Shown here one piece after another: positions 1 through 9,700 of a stretch of DNA of 11,246 nucleotides; the first letter of the stretch is position 1; each line of letters starts with the position of its first letter. Made by a program: the position numbers and the translations under genes. This stretch comes from Sphingobacteriales bacterium. GTDB lineage: Bacteria; Bacteroidota; Bacteroidia; Chitinophagales; Chitinophagaceae. The notes beneath the pieces were generated by a model. The model saw only the letters and a list, made by a program, of their open reading frames with translations. It made no database searches and was not told the origin of the DNA. The stretch is from contig JAHEFC010000019.1 of NCBI GenBank assembly GCA_024640385.1, positions 1 to 11,246 of the forward strand. Reading direction: 5' to 3'.

Positions 1-1347
1 AATTGAAGCTTTAGAAGCAAATTCAGCTCCGGTACGGGTTACATCAGATGTGCGGAAGCCTTCACCAAGAAGCTCAATGCGCCTTTCAGTGAGTATGATG
101 GAGATCAGCTCATCTTTTGTAGCAGGTGCAAAAGTGGTAGTTGCGTCTGAACGCTGGCGAACAGCATTAACAAGTGCAAGTCCACGTGAGCTGACACCGG
201 TTGCCTGGCGTGCTTCAGCTTCAGCCACATTCAGCATTACTTCTGAATACCTTACTACAGGTACCCAGTCAGGGTCTGTACCGGCATTCTTAGGCCATTT
301 GCGGAGGTAAAGGTTTGTACCTGCAGCGATGTTGAATGCACGGCGGGCGTCGGTTGCTTTCCAACCGGTATTGGCTACTATACCATTACCAACAGCATTG
401 AGACCGAAGTCTCCATTACCATTCGGGCCGGGATTATAATAGCTGTTAAGGCTGTTCTGCGTACCTGGAAGATCAAGTGCTGTGAATGGCATGGAGAAAA
501 CACTTTCAACCGTATTGTATGTGGAGAAAGTTGTTGCGATGCTGGCATTCAGCTTATGCTTCACTCCTGTAGGAGCTTCAAATGGTGCAGTTGCGGGAAC
601 GATCTTGTTTCCTTCTGTGATCACATCTGCATATTTGCCCATGGAAAGGTATACCCTTGTTTTCAGTGCAATGGCAGTATTCTTATGAGCCCTGGTTGTG
701 TTCAGGTCTGCAGTTGCATAAGTTGAAGGCAGGTCCACTTCAGCTTCGTTCAGGTCTTTTATGATCTGGTTGTAAACATCCCCTACAGTAGACCGGGCGA
801 TGTTATTGTTTCCGCTCGAAGTGATTCCTGTCAAACGAATGGGAACACCTGGTTTGCCGGGTCCGCCAGCTTCAGTGTAAGGCCTGGCATAAAGCTGCAG
901 AAGCGCATAATAAGAAAGCGCCCTTACCACTTTGGCTTCAGCGATATACTGTTTCCGGAGGTTATCAGCAATTGGTGATCCGGCAAGACCGTCGATCACC
1001 ACGTTAGCACGGTTGATACATGCATAAGCAGCGCCCCAGAAATTCTGTACCTCATTGGAGGTTGGGGTAACTGTGAAGTTCCATGTAAGAAAGGCTGTAA
1101 CACCATTGGTTGTAAGGTTGATGAACTCTTCACCCCTTACATCCTGGTAAACCTGATAACGGCCGGCGTAAAAGTTACCTGCTTTCAGTGCAGAGTAAAC
1201 GCCATTGATCTGTTGTAATGCGCGGTCCGGTGTGTTGAATGCAACAGCATCAGAAAGGGAAGTCTGTGGAATAGGTTCCAGTCTGTCCTTCTGGCATGCT
1301 GCAAACAGGGCACCGATCAATACGAAATATATTATTCTGATTTTCAT
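1..1347 (-). CDS. SusD/RagB-family nutrient-binding outer-membrane lipoprotein (C-terminus beyond window)
   Basis: I translated this frame by hand: 449 codons run without a stop from an ATG at 1347 to the window edge, so the 3' end is missing. The N-terminus is a lipoprotein signal peptide with lipobox LFAAC (Cys18), followed by QKD. The SusD-like helical region includes WGAAYACINRAN (about 104-115) and RALSYYALLQLYARPY (about 142-157). The C-terminal RagB/SusD part has VVRYSEVMLNVAEAEA (about 364-379) and TERRIELLGEGFR (about 420-432). By family knowledge it caps the partner SusC barrel at the cell surface and binds the ligand. It lies 17 bp downstream of the susC-like gene that starts at 4517, and an AGGAA at 1351-1355 supports the start. 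Full-length family members are usually about 480-550 residues, so some tens of residues are probably missing. The EGFRTSDVTR segment departs from the usual EGHRxxDLxR. The ligand is unknown. Confidence 0.93.
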   Translation of the reverse strand, partial: MKIRIIYFVLIGALFAACQKDRLEPIPQTSLSDAVAFNTPDRALQQINGVYSALKAGNFYAGRYQVYQDVRGEEFINLTTNGVTAFLTWNFTVTPTSNEVQNFWGAAYACINRANVVIDGLAGSPIADNLRKQYIAEAKVVRALSYYALLQLYARPYTEAGGPGKPGVPIRLTGITSSGNNNIARSTVGDVYNQIIKDLNEAEVDLPSTYATADLNTTRAHKNTAIALKTRVYLSMGKYADVITEGNKIVPATAPFEAPTGVKHKLNASIATTFSTYNTVESVFSMPFTALDLPGTQNSLNSYYNPGPNGNGDFGLNAVGNGIVANTGWKATDARRAFNIAAGTNLYLRKWPKNAGTDPDWVPVVRYSEVMLNVAEAEARQATGVSSRGLALVNAVRQRSDATTTFAPATKDELISIILTERRIELLGEGFRTSDVTRTGAEFASKASI

Positions 1348-1364
1348 GATTTCCTGTTTTTAAA

Positions 1365-4300
1365 TTAGAATCCTACGTTCAAACCAACGGTGATCGTTCT
1401 TGCCTGGGGAACAGAGTTCCTGTCTACACTGGGGTTGCCGTTGCCATTACCATTACTGGAAGTTTCAGGATCGAAACCAGTGTACTGAGTGATGGTGAAG
1501 GCATTCTGAACGCCACCATAGAAACGGATGCTGTTGATGCCCATACGGTCAGTGACTGTTTTAGGCATTGTATATCCAACAGAGATATTCCTTGCTTTGA
1601 TGAAATCTCCTTTTTCTACGTTCTGAGACTGAACAAGTGCTGAGCCGTTTGAAACGTTATCGCCAAAGATTATCTTTGGAATTTCTGTGATGTCGCCAGC
1701 CTTCTGCCAGCGGGTCAGCACTTCCTTGGCACTGTTCCAGTTACGGTTATCCCTCAGGCCGGCTTTGGAACCGTTGTATACATAGTTTCCGCCAGAGAAG
1801 AAGAACAGGATATTCAGATCGAAATTCTTGAAGCGGAATGTGTTGTCCCAACCACCAGTGTATTTTGGAAGGGCGGGGCCAATGATCTGGCCGTCTGAAG
1901 CCTGGTCAGCTCCGCGAGGGGCGGCACTACCATCCAACAATGTCCAACGCGGGTTTCCGGCATGGTTATACTGAACATCCCTGGTTCCGGTTACAACACC
2001 ATTGGCATCTTTGATCAGCTGAACAAAGATCCTCTGGCCGTTGGCAGGATTAACACCTTTTGTCTGCACTGCATAGAAAGAGCCGATTGATTCACCCACA
2101 CGGATGATGCTTGGAGTTTCCAGGCCTGATGTTGAAGGGAAGATGTCAGAATTTCCTTCTGCCAACTCTTTCACTTCATTATTCAGGGTAGTGATGTTGA
2201 AGTTGGAGTTCCAGCTGAAATTCGCTGTTTTAACTGGTACTGTATTGATCGCAAATTCCACACCTGTGTTTACCATTCTGCCTATGTTGGTCAGGATGTT
2301 GTTACCAGGTATACCGGCTGAAGGAGCCTGTGGGTTACCAAGTATCAGGTTGTCGATATTATTGGAATAATAAGCGAATTCAACATTCACCCTGTTGCGG
2401 AACATACTCGCATCAAAACCTATATCGAGTTTCTTTGAGCTCTCCCATTTCAGGTTGCGGTTACCTGCCTGGCTGTAGAACAGGGAAGCCTGGGATCCGT
2501 AAAGCCCTGATGAGAAAAAGCTGTAATAAGCATAGTCATTGATACCCTGGTTATTACCCACGATACCATAGCTGGCCCTTAGCCTCAGGTTGTTCAGCCA
2601 TTCTGCATTCATGCTCCTGAAGAAATTCTCCTGGGTAAGTACCCATGCCACAGAACCTCCGTAGAAGTTACCGTATTTGTTTTCAGGTGCGAATGCTGAA
2701 TACCCATCACGGCGTCCGTTCAGGGATAAATAGTATTTACCTGCATAGTTGTAGTTCAACCTGCCGAGGAAAGAGACCAGGTAGTTTTCACCATAGAAGT
2801 TACCAGCGGGAACAATGCTGGAGAAACCGCCCTGGTATTCATCATAAAAAGGATCGGTCTGGCCTCTTCTGTCGGCACCCCAACCTTCCTGCTTTGTGTA
2901 CTGTTGTTCGTTACCTACCAGAAGGTTCACGTTATGGTTGTTGAACGCTTTATCAAAGGTCAGGAGGTTCTGCCAGTTCCACCTGCGATAGGTCTGCTGT
3001 GTATTCTGGGCAGCGCCGCCGAATTGCACACCATCTCCATGGCCTGCGGCACGAAATTCCTTGTTGGTCACGTTCAGATTGTCGATACCGTAAACAGTCC
3101 GGAAATTCAGCCATTTGGTGAAGTTCAGCTGTGCGTATACGTTACCTATGATACGGTCGTTCTCTGAAGTGAACTTGTTTTGCTCGATCAGGTAAACCGG
3201 GTTATAAAACTGCAGTGCAGACTTATTATTACCCTGGCCGATCGTATTGGCAGCAGTATTCAGATTATAGGTTCCATCAGCATTCTTTGGAGCCACATTA
3301 GGCGCCAGTGCGATCGGCAAACGTCCGATACCTGCAGTGTTGAACGCCTGTCCTGGCAATGATCCGGTATTTGGCGCTGAATTCACTGAGTTGGTATAGT
3401 TCATGGTACCACCGATCAGGAACCAGTTGTTCACTTTATGGTCAACGGTCATACGGGCAGTAAGGCGCCTGAAATCATTGTTCCTGAGCATACCTTCCTG
3501 GTTGCTGTAACCGGCAGAAAAGAAATAACTGGTTCTGTCGTTAGCACCTGAAACATTCACACTGTGATTCTGTGATAAGCCTGTTCTGTAGATATGATCA
3601 TACCACCTCGTATCGATCAGTTTGCCATTGGCATCGTTCATCGTGTAGAAACCCCTTGTAGTTGCATTCGGAGGAGTGCCTGCATTTACAAGTCCTTCAT
3701 TCTTGATGTTGGTATATTCTTCTGCGTTTAATACTTCGATCAGGTTGAATGCTTCAGTCCAGCCCAGCCAACCGTCGTAATTCACTCGCGCACGGCCCTG
3801 CTTGCCTTTTTTTGTAGTGATCAGAAGAACACCCGCAGAAGCACGTGAACCGTAGATCGCAGCAGCAGCGGCGTCTTTCAACACTTCCACACTTTCAATG
3901 TCTGCAGGGTTGATATCACCCAGTACGTTGTTGGAAGCAGTACCACCAGCCTGTCCGGTGAATGTGGGCACACCATCAATCACCACCAGCGGGAAAGAGC
4001 TGAGGCTGATCGAGTTCACACCACGTACACGTATAACCGGGGGATTGTTAACCACACCATTTGGCATGGTAACGCTTACACCAGTAGCACGGCCAGAAAG
4101 TGCCTGGTCAAATGACTGCACCGGAAGATCTTTAATAGCAGAACCTTTAACGCTGGCGATACTTCCTGTCAGGTCTTTCTTCCTGGAAGTACCGTAGCCC
4201 ACTACAACAACTTCCTGCATTGCACGGTCTTCCTGCTGCAGGCTGACACTGATCTCAGTTTTGTTGCCCACTGTGATCTCCTGTTTCGTGTATCCGACAC

Positions 4301-4517
4301 CGGTGATCACCAGTATCGCATTGGCAGGAACGCTGATGGTGTAGTAACCATCTGCATTGGTGGCGGCACCCTGACTGGCACCCCTTACCGAAACTGACAC
4401 ATTGGGAATGGGTTTCCCTGCGTCATCTGTGACACGGCCTGTTACCTGGCGTGTCTGTGCTAAAAGCTGTCCAGCAAAAAGAATCAGCCCCAGCACCACA
4501 AGTACTAGTTTTCTCAT
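1365..4517 (-). CDS. SusC/RagA-family TonB-dependent outer-membrane transporter (second operon)
   Basis: This 1050-residue protein is close to the usual SusC length. It has a Sec signal peptide of about 20 residues ending LLA, then a carboxypeptidase-regulatory-like domain (about 22-100, starting TRQVTGRVTDDAGKPIPNV). A candidate TonB box EVVVVGYG follows at 102-109. The plug domain (about 112-240) has the SusC signature NPADIESVEVLKDAAAAAIYG and ends LLITTKKG (about 231-238). The rest is a beta-barrel ending in ARTITVGLNVGF with a terminal Phe, typical of outer-membrane barrels. It should import a SusD-bound oligomer into the periplasm using TonB/ExbBD energy. There is no STN domain between the signal peptide and the regulatory-like domain, so direct signalling to an anti-sigma factor is unlikely. 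It is the first gene of an operon with the susD-like gene 17 bp downstream. An AT-rich leader without a Shine-Dalgarno sequence precedes the ATG. A short Asn-Gly repeat lies near the C-terminus. Confidence 0.96.
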   Translation of the reverse strand: MRKLVLVVLGLILFAGQLLAQTRQVTGRVTDDAGKPIPNVSVSVRGASQGAATNADGYYTISVPANAILVITGVGYTKQEITVGNKTEISVSLQQEDRAMQEVVVVGYGTSRKKDLTGSIASVKGSAIKDLPVQSFDQALSGRATGVSVTMPNGVVNNPPVIRVRGVNSISLSSFPLVVIDGVPTFTGQAGGTASNNVLGDINPADIESVEVLKDAAAAAIYGSRASAGVLLITTKKGKQGRARVNYDGWLGWTEAFNLIEVLNAEEYTNIKNEGLVNAGTPPNATTRGFYTMNDANGKLIDTRWYDHIYRTGLSQNHSVNVSGANDRTSYFFSAGYSNQEGMLRNNDFRRLTARMTVDHKVNNWFLIGGTMNYTNSVNSAPNTGSLPGQAFNTAGIGRLPIALAPNVAPKNADGTYNLNTAANTIGQGNNKSALQFYNPVYLIEQNKFTSENDRIIGNVYAQLNFTKWLNFRTVYGIDNLNVTNKEFRAAGHGDGVQFGGAAQNTQQTYRRWNWQNLLTFDKAFNNHNVNLLVGNEQQYTKQEGWGADRRGQTDPFYDEYQGGFSSIVPAGNFYGENYLVSFLGRLNYNYAGKYYLSLNGRRDGYSAFAPENKYGNFYGGSVAWVLTQENFFRSMNAEWLNNLRLRASYGIVGNNQGINDYAYYSFFSSGLYGSQASLFYSQAGNRNLKWESSKKLDIGFDASMFRNRVNVEFAYYSNNIDNLILGNPQAPSAGIPGNNILTNIGRMVNTGVEFAINTVPVKTANFSWNSNFNITTLNNEVKELAEGNSDIFPSTSGLETPSIIRVGESIGSFYAVQTKGVNPANGQRIFVQLIKDANGVVTGTRDVQYNHAGNPRWTLLDGSAAPRGADQASDGQIIGPALPKYTGGWDNTFRFKNFDLNILFFFSGGNYVYNGSKAGLRDNRNWNSAKEVLTRWQKAGDITEIPKIIFGDNVSNGSALVQSQNVEKGDFIKARNISVGYTMPKTVTDRMGINSIRFYGGVQNAFTITQYTGFDPETSSNGNGNGNPSVDRNSVPQARTITVGLNVGF
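1434..1454 (-). repeat. Asn-Gly codon repeat in the SusC C-terminal region
   Basis: Seven codons read N-G-N-G-N-G-N as alternating AAY and GGY. They lie between FDPETSS and PSVDRNS in the susC-like gene that starts at 4517. The surrounding motif (a GFDPE-type start and an ARTITVGLNV-type finish) is a normal SusC C-terminal feature, so the repeat sits in a loop between strands. Mixed synonymous codons (AAT/AAC, GGT/GGC) suggest an older repeat rather than a freshly slipped one. Confidence 0.7.
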
Positions 4518-4640
4518 GTTATTTAATTTGGTTTGTTAAAAACGAGGACGCAATATAAATGTTTAATCTTCCCCTACCTAAGACAAAACACCCCGAAACA
4601 GTGCTGCATCTATAGCTACTGGTTATGAAGAAGTTAGGGT
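4518..4640 (-). promoter_or_regulatory. Leader and probable promoter region of the second susCD operon
   Basis: This non-coding stretch lies between the terminator of the upstream operon and the susC-like ATG at 4517. The terminator upstream implies that a separate promoter must lie here. Read on the minus strand it contains a TTTTG (about 4578-4587) and, further on, TTATATTG (about 4552-4559). These loosely recall the Bacteroidota -33 TTTG and -7 TAnnTTTG elements, but the match is imperfect and the spacing is several bases too long. The last 40 bases before the ATG are very A/T rich, as is common for Bacteroidota translation starts. I saw no strong operator-like dyad. Confidence 0.35.
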
Positions 4641-4643
4641 ATG

Positions 4644-4675
4644 AAAAAAGCCCCGGAATTTTATCCGGGGCTTTT
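4644..4675 (-). terminator. Strong intrinsic terminator between the two operons
   Basis: Bases 4646-4657 and 4664-4675 are perfect 12-bp inverted repeats with core GCCCCGGA/TCCGGGGC and a 6-base loop. On the minus strand the stem is followed by a run of six T (4649 to 4644), the classic rho-independent layout. It lies 18 bp past the stop of the small lipoprotein gene (4693), so it ends the susC-susD-lipoprotein transcript. The A-tract on the other side also gives a T-run on the plus strand, so the hairpin could act in both directions, although no convergent gene is present. Confidence 0.9.
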
Positions 4676-4692
4676 AAGATCAATTATATGTC

Positions 4693-5217
4693 TTATTGGG
4701 CTACCCTTAGTCCAATAACCCTGTAATTCACGCTGGACTCTATTCCTTCGACGCTATTCAAAATCAACAAAATGTCTACAGAAGTTTGTCCTGCAGGGGG
4801 TGCACCCGGGTTCAGGATCTCAACTTCCATCTCGCCAAAATTTGAATTGGCAGGAATGGTAAGGGTTCTGGATATCTTGAAATGCGTACCCTCCACGGCA
4901 GTGGAACCTCCGTTGCCTGTGAACAGGTCGTACTGCAGGGTAACGGGTTTATCAAACTGCCTGCCTACCAGGTTCACACGGAATTTTTTTATCCCGGGGC
5001 TGTTCCTGCTCAGGGCAGGATCAGAACTGCTTACAGGACGTCCATACCCCGGAACCCTTGTGAGTATGGGGTAGGTTCTGCCGGCAGAGTTTGCATTCCA
5101 GGTAGCTGCGTCATATTCAACCACTGCTTTGGTATAAACAGGAAGGTCATTTTTTGTGCAGCTGCCCAGTATTATAATAGTGCAGAGTGCTAAAATTATG
5201 TTCAGTCTTTTTTTCAT
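4693..5217 (-). CDS. Small surface lipoprotein with a Calx-beta/DUF4843-like domain, in a susCD operon
   Basis: This 174-residue protein has a lipoprotein signal peptide: KKR start, hydrophobic core, lipobox LGSC (Cys20), then TKND. Mature residues from about 75 onward are beta-rich: KKFRVNLVG, a PVTLQYDLFT strand, AVEGTHFKIS (about 107-116), LTIPANSNFGEMEVEIL (about 119-135), then VDILLILNS and a final YRVIGLRV strand. The EGTHF motif followed by a TIPA strand recalls Calx-beta-like and DUF4843-type Ig-fold lipoproteins of susCD loci. I call this by resemblance and not with certainty. It is short for such proteins and seems to hold one domain. Its start is 11 bp after the susD-like stop, so it is co-transcribed, and a strong terminator follows. 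It may be an accessory surface glycan- or peptide-binding protein like SusE/SusF in position, though not clearly related in sequence. No catalytic motif is visible. Confidence 0.85.
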   Translation of the reverse strand: MKKRLNIILALCTIIILGSCTKNDLPVYTKAVVEYDAATWNANSAGRTYPILTRVPGYGRPVSSSDPALSRNSPGIKKFRVNLVGRQFDKPVTLQYDLFTGNGGSTAVEGTHFKISRTLTIPANSNFGEMEVEILNPGAPPAGQTSVDILLILNSVEGIESSVNYRVIGLRVAQ

Positions 5218-5228
5218 GATGATCTGTT

Positions 5229-6746
5229 TTAGTAGCCCGGATTTTGAGCAAGGTTTTTATTGCCATCCACTTCTCTCTGGGGAATAGGGGCCAGGAGCCT
5301 GGTATCTGTAAAATTCAGGTTCACATAATGGGGAGTTTTGACGATATCCCTTCCCAGTCTCTTAAGATCCCAAAGCCTGTGACCTTCAAATGCAAGTTCG
5401 ATCCTTCTTTGATTCAGAATCTCTTCATAAAGGGCAGTTCCGGTGAGTGTGAATGAAGTAAGTCCGCGGTTTGTAGCGATCCTGTTCAGATCAGCCAGGG
5501 CTGCTGTTTCATTGAAAACCGGAGAACCAGGAGTGGCCATAGCCTCAGCCCTGTTCAGGTAAACTTCAGCAATACGGATCACCGGAATATTATCCAGGTT
5601 AATGAACCCGCTTTTACCTATGAACTTGGTACATTCAACTTTTGACAGGCCCCTGCCGGTTGTTCCTACTTCAAACAGTAAATTCCTTACGTCTGCACTC
5701 CTTGTAGCGATGCTTGCATTTCCGCCGGTGAACACTGCATTGGTATTACCACCTGTCAAGGTGATGCCAAGTGCATTCAACAGGGAAATGGTGGGAACAA
5801 GGTCGCCGAAACCTCCGGTTACTGTACTTCCCACACCCTGAAGCGTGGTGAATGAGGTCTGCAGTGATTCGTTCACGCCAAGGTTTTCACCATTGGTAGC
5901 AAAGAAAACCTGGAACAGTGTTTCAGGATTTGTGGCCGCCCTGAAATTGGCTACATAGTTGGAAGCGGTACTCAGCCTTGTACCGGCAGAATTGATGGCG
6001 GAATCCGCCCAGCGTTTTGCTTCGGTATAATTCTTCCTGTACAGGTTCACCCTTGAGAGCATAGCCTGGGCCGCCACTTTACTTGCCACGTTAGGAAGTG
6101 TTGAATTGGTCAACCTTTGATTCGCTGCTTCAAAATCGCTTACAATGGCCGCGTATACATCATCTATGGGAGCCCTTGAAGGAAGCAGTGCGAGGGCAGC
6201 GTCAGATGTTCCCACGCTTTTCAGCATAACAGGAACTCCTCCGCGATTCTGGCTCGCAACTACAGCGCCTGGCATATAGGCAAATGCTTCTACCAGTGTG
6301 AAATGATTCAGTGCACGTAAGAAATACAGCTGGCCTTCCCAGGATATCTTGTCTGCAGCTGTGATGGTTGGATCAGTTGCAGATGGAAGGGCTTCAAGGA
6401 TCAGGTTGGCCTGGTTGATGCCGGAATATGCCGTTTGCCAAAGACCAATGGTGAAATGCGCATTCACTACATTTTGGGCTTCGGGTAATAACCTTCCGGA
6501 TTTGTTTGTGGCAAAACCATTATCGGCAAGGGCCTCCGGTAATGCCACCAGGTCACGTCCATATACCCTAAGGTTTTTCAGCCTTGAATACACAGAGATA
6601 ATGGAGGCGCTGATACCATCTTTTGTGGTCAGTGCCGTTGATGCTTCGATCGACTGGCGGGGCTCGATAATAAGTGCGTCTTTACAACTCCATGCGGAGC
6701 TCACCAGTGTCGCAGTCAATATTAACAGATATATATTTTTTTTCAT
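5229..6746 (-). CDS. SusD/RagB-family nutrient-binding outer-membrane lipoprotein (first operon)
   Basis: This complete 505-residue protein is within the family's normal length. Its signal peptide ends SAWSC (Cys21), with KD directly after the lipidated Cys, like the charged surface-export signals known in Bacteroidota lipoproteins. The SusD-like N-terminal part has LWQTAYSGINQAN (about 102-114) and LYFLRALNHF (about 140-149). The RagB/SusD C-terminal part has VIRIAEVYLNRAEA and QRRIELAFEGHRLWDLKR (about 446-463), and ends IPQREVDGNKNLAQNPGY (488-505), a standard SusD ending. It should form the lid over the partner SusC barrel and hold the ligand at the surface. It starts 15 bp after the susC-like stop and is followed 11 bp later by the small lipoprotein gene. 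The two SusD proteins here share only family motifs by eye, which suggests different ligands. The substrate cannot be inferred. Confidence 0.96.
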   Translation of the reverse strand: MKKNIYLLILTATLVSSAWSCKDALIIEPRQSIEASTALTTKDGISASIISVYSRLKNLRVYGRDLVALPEALADNGFATNKSGRLLPEAQNVVNAHFTIGLWQTAYSGINQANLILEALPSATDPTITAADKISWEGQLYFLRALNHFTLVEAFAYMPGAVVASQNRGGVPVMLKSVGTSDAALALLPSRAPIDDVYAAIVSDFEAANQRLTNSTLPNVASKVAAQAMLSRVNLYRKNYTEAKRWADSAINSAGTRLSTASNYVANFRAATNPETLFQVFFATNGENLGVNESLQTSFTTLQGVGSTVTGGFGDLVPTISLLNALGITLTGGNTNAVFTGGNASIATRSADVRNLLFEVGTTGRGLSKVECTKFIGKSGFINLDNIPVIRIAEVYLNRAEAMATPGSPVFNETAALADLNRIATNRGLTSFTLTGTALYEEILNQRRIELAFEGHRLWDLKRLGRDIVKTPHYVNLNFTDTRLLAPIPQREVDGNKNLAQNPGY

Positions 6747-6761
6747 CTTGTCTTTTTTGCT

Positions 6762-9700
6762 TTAGAACTGGAATTGAATACCAACGGTGAAGTTCTTGCT
6801 CTGGGGAATGATACCTGTTGCATCTCCCACGAATTCGATATCGTAACTATACCAGTCAGAATATGTCCAGAGATTGGTGCCCTGAATATAGAACCTTGCA
6901 TTATTGATCTTCAGTCTCCTGGTCACTTCAGAATTGATATCATAGGACAGTGTTACGTTCTTCAGCCTAATATAGTCTGCCTTGAAGAAGTTCCTGCTGC
7001 CTGAACCCGCACCCGAACCTTTTTGTTCGGCACCATTCACGTTCATCCTGGGCAGATAGGTGAGTTGACCCGGAGCTGTCCAGCGTTGATTGTAAACTTC
7101 TTTGTTGGCATTTAACCGGGCAATATTCTCAAGCATAAAGTTGGCCTGGCCGTCGGTGATCGTTCTTCCATATTCATATTGGAAGAAGACATCCAGGGAG
7201 AACCCTTTCCAGCGGACCGTATTGTTCAAACCACCCCAATAGTTCGGTTGTGCGTCGCCGATATACCTGCGGTCGCGCGCCAACACCTGGTAGGTTAGGT
7301 TGCCTAATGTGTCGTACCACATCGGCCTTCCGGTAGCAACGTTCACACCGGCATATTTCTGGGTGAATACTGAACCCAGTTCACGACCCACCCTGATCGA
7401 AGGATCGCCGGGAAGCTCCTGCAGGTTGTTGTACAGTTGCTTAACAGAATTCTTGTTGTACGTGAATACGAATGTGGTTGTCCATCCGAAATTGCCTGAA
7501 GCCTTGGGTTTGAAAAGGTCAACGCCCAATGTGAGTTCAACACCCTTATTGGTAACCTGTCCTACGTTCCTGGTAATGCTTGAGAAGCCTGTAGTCAGCT
7601 GCACCGGCTGAGAAAGCAGCAGGTCTTTAGTCAGTTTGTTATACAACTCAACTGAACCATTGATCCTGTTCCTGAAGAATCCGAAGTCTACACCCAGGTT
7701 GAATGTCTGGTTTCTTTCCCACTGGAGTTCGGGATTGGCAAGCTGTGAAAAGCTGATACCAGGCTGGTTATTGTAAACGAAGCCGCCGCCATACAACCCG
7801 AGACCATCGAAGTTCCCGATCTGGTCGTTACCGGTAGCACCCCATGAAGCACGTAAACGCAATGTGGAAACAGCCCTTGCGTTGGCCAGGAAGTCTTCGT
7901 TATCTATATTCCAGGCCAGTTTAACAGCCGGGAAAAGGCCATACCTTTTGTTGGCACCGAAACGGGAAGAACCGTCGTAACGCAGTGTACCACTGATCAG
8001 GTATTTACTGTCGAAATTGTAGTTTAACTGCCCGAACAGGGACTGCCTCTTGTAACCAGTAAAGAATTCTCCCGGAGGACGAGCATTAGCTGCAGTATTC
8101 AGTGTTGTAAACTGGTAGGTTGGGAAGCCATCGGCGCTTGCCGTGATCCCTTCCTGGTTCTCTACGCGGTATTCATAACCTACAAGACCATCGATCTTTG
8201 ATTTTGCTCCAAGATTGAAGTTGTAATTGAACAACTGGCTGGTCATGAAGTTGGTGTTCCATTCACTTTCCACATTTCCGATACCCCTTACAGCGAATCC
8301 ATCCGGAGTGCGGGGATCCCTGTATTGCTTTCCTTGTACAAGCCTGTAGTCAAGACCGAAATAGGGACGAAAACTCAACCAGGGAGCGATCTGGTAAGCC
8401 AGATTGATATTACCCACCAGTTGGTTTGTCCTGTTCAGTCCTTTGTTGTATTCATTAACAGCTACGATATTCTGGTTGAGTACACCGGCAAGATTTGCAG
8501 GGGGTAAACCAAAAAAGGTGCCATCAGCATTATAGATCGGGTTGAATGGATATATAGTAGCTCCGGCAAAAGCGGGGCTCCCAAGGAAACTACCGCTTAC
8601 TGCGAATGGCAGTTCCTGGTTATAGGTACTCAGGTTGAGCGAAGTTCCGATTGTGAGTTTGTCGGTAGCTTTATTGGTCATGTCAAACTTCATGCTGCCC
8701 CTTTGGAAATCCGCTTTGGTTATAATGGCCTGCTGGTAAGAATAAGAACCGGAAATACGGAATGTTGTTCTGTCGTTACCTCCACTTGCAGCCAATTCAT
8801 AGTTCTGAATGCTACCTGTTCTCATCACCTCATCCTGCCAGTCGTAGGTAGGCAAGGCATTGATGGCTGAGTCGGCCTGCTTGTCTGTGAAAGCTCCGGC
8901 ACCTGGAACCCTGAATTCATTCAACACGGTCCTTTTGATGGCGAGGTCACCGGGGGCCAGGCTATTAGGCCATGCATAGCCTTCTGATCTCAGCTGGAAC
9001 AGCTCCTGGGAATTCAACACATCAAGTTTTTGCAGCGGAGTGGCCTGTCCGAAATAAACATTTGCTTCGAACCTGGTTTTTCCGGCCCTGCCTTTCCTGG
9101 TGGTAACAACAACCACACCACCGGAAGCCTGGGCGCCATAAATGGCTGCACTCGCGGCATCTTTTAGGATATCAATGGATTCAATATCGTTGGGGTTAAG
9201 AAATGCGAGGGGGTTGGATTGGGTGAAGTTGGCATCTGAACGGGTATTCATCTGCACACCATCCACAATATAAAGAGGTTCGTTACCTGCAAGGATAGAA
9301 CCCTGACCCCTGATCCTCACGTTGATGGCGCCGCCGGGGATACCATTGTTTGATTGAACCAGCACACCTGCAGCACGTCCCTGCAGGGCTTTGTCCAGTG
9401 AAGGGTTGGGAAGGTTGCGGATCTCTTCTCCCTTTACGGAAGAAATGGCACCCGCCTCATCTCTTTTCTTCCGGGCGGTATAGCCCGTTACCACTACTTC
9501 TTCCAGGTTACGGTCTTCCTGTTTGAGGGAGATCCTGAGGCCTGTAGCGGCAGAACCGAGAGCAATTTCGGAAGTGGCCAGTCCTACTGCGGACACCACC
9601 AGCCTGTTTACATTGGCCGGAACCTGGATACTGAAATTACCCTCAGCATCGGTTGAAGTTCCGGACGTTGAACCTTTCACCATTACGGTTGCATTGGCCA

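Noticed and set aside
2104..2944. Several plus-strand open frames of 70-99 codons inside the second susC-like gene
   Set aside because: They lie wholly antisense to a clear full-length SusC, have no recognisable domains or start signals, and look like by-products of codon use on the coding strand.
4598..4622. CAGT...ACTG hairpin and TAGCTA palindrome upstream of the second operon
   Set aside because: The stem is only six pairs with a bulge and lies in AT-rich leader sequence. This is within what chance gives.
6349..6765. Plus-strand open frame of 138 codons opposite the start of the first susD-like gene
   Set aside because: It is antisense to a strongly supported SusD and its apparent hydrophobic C-terminus is just the reverse of the SusD signal peptide region.
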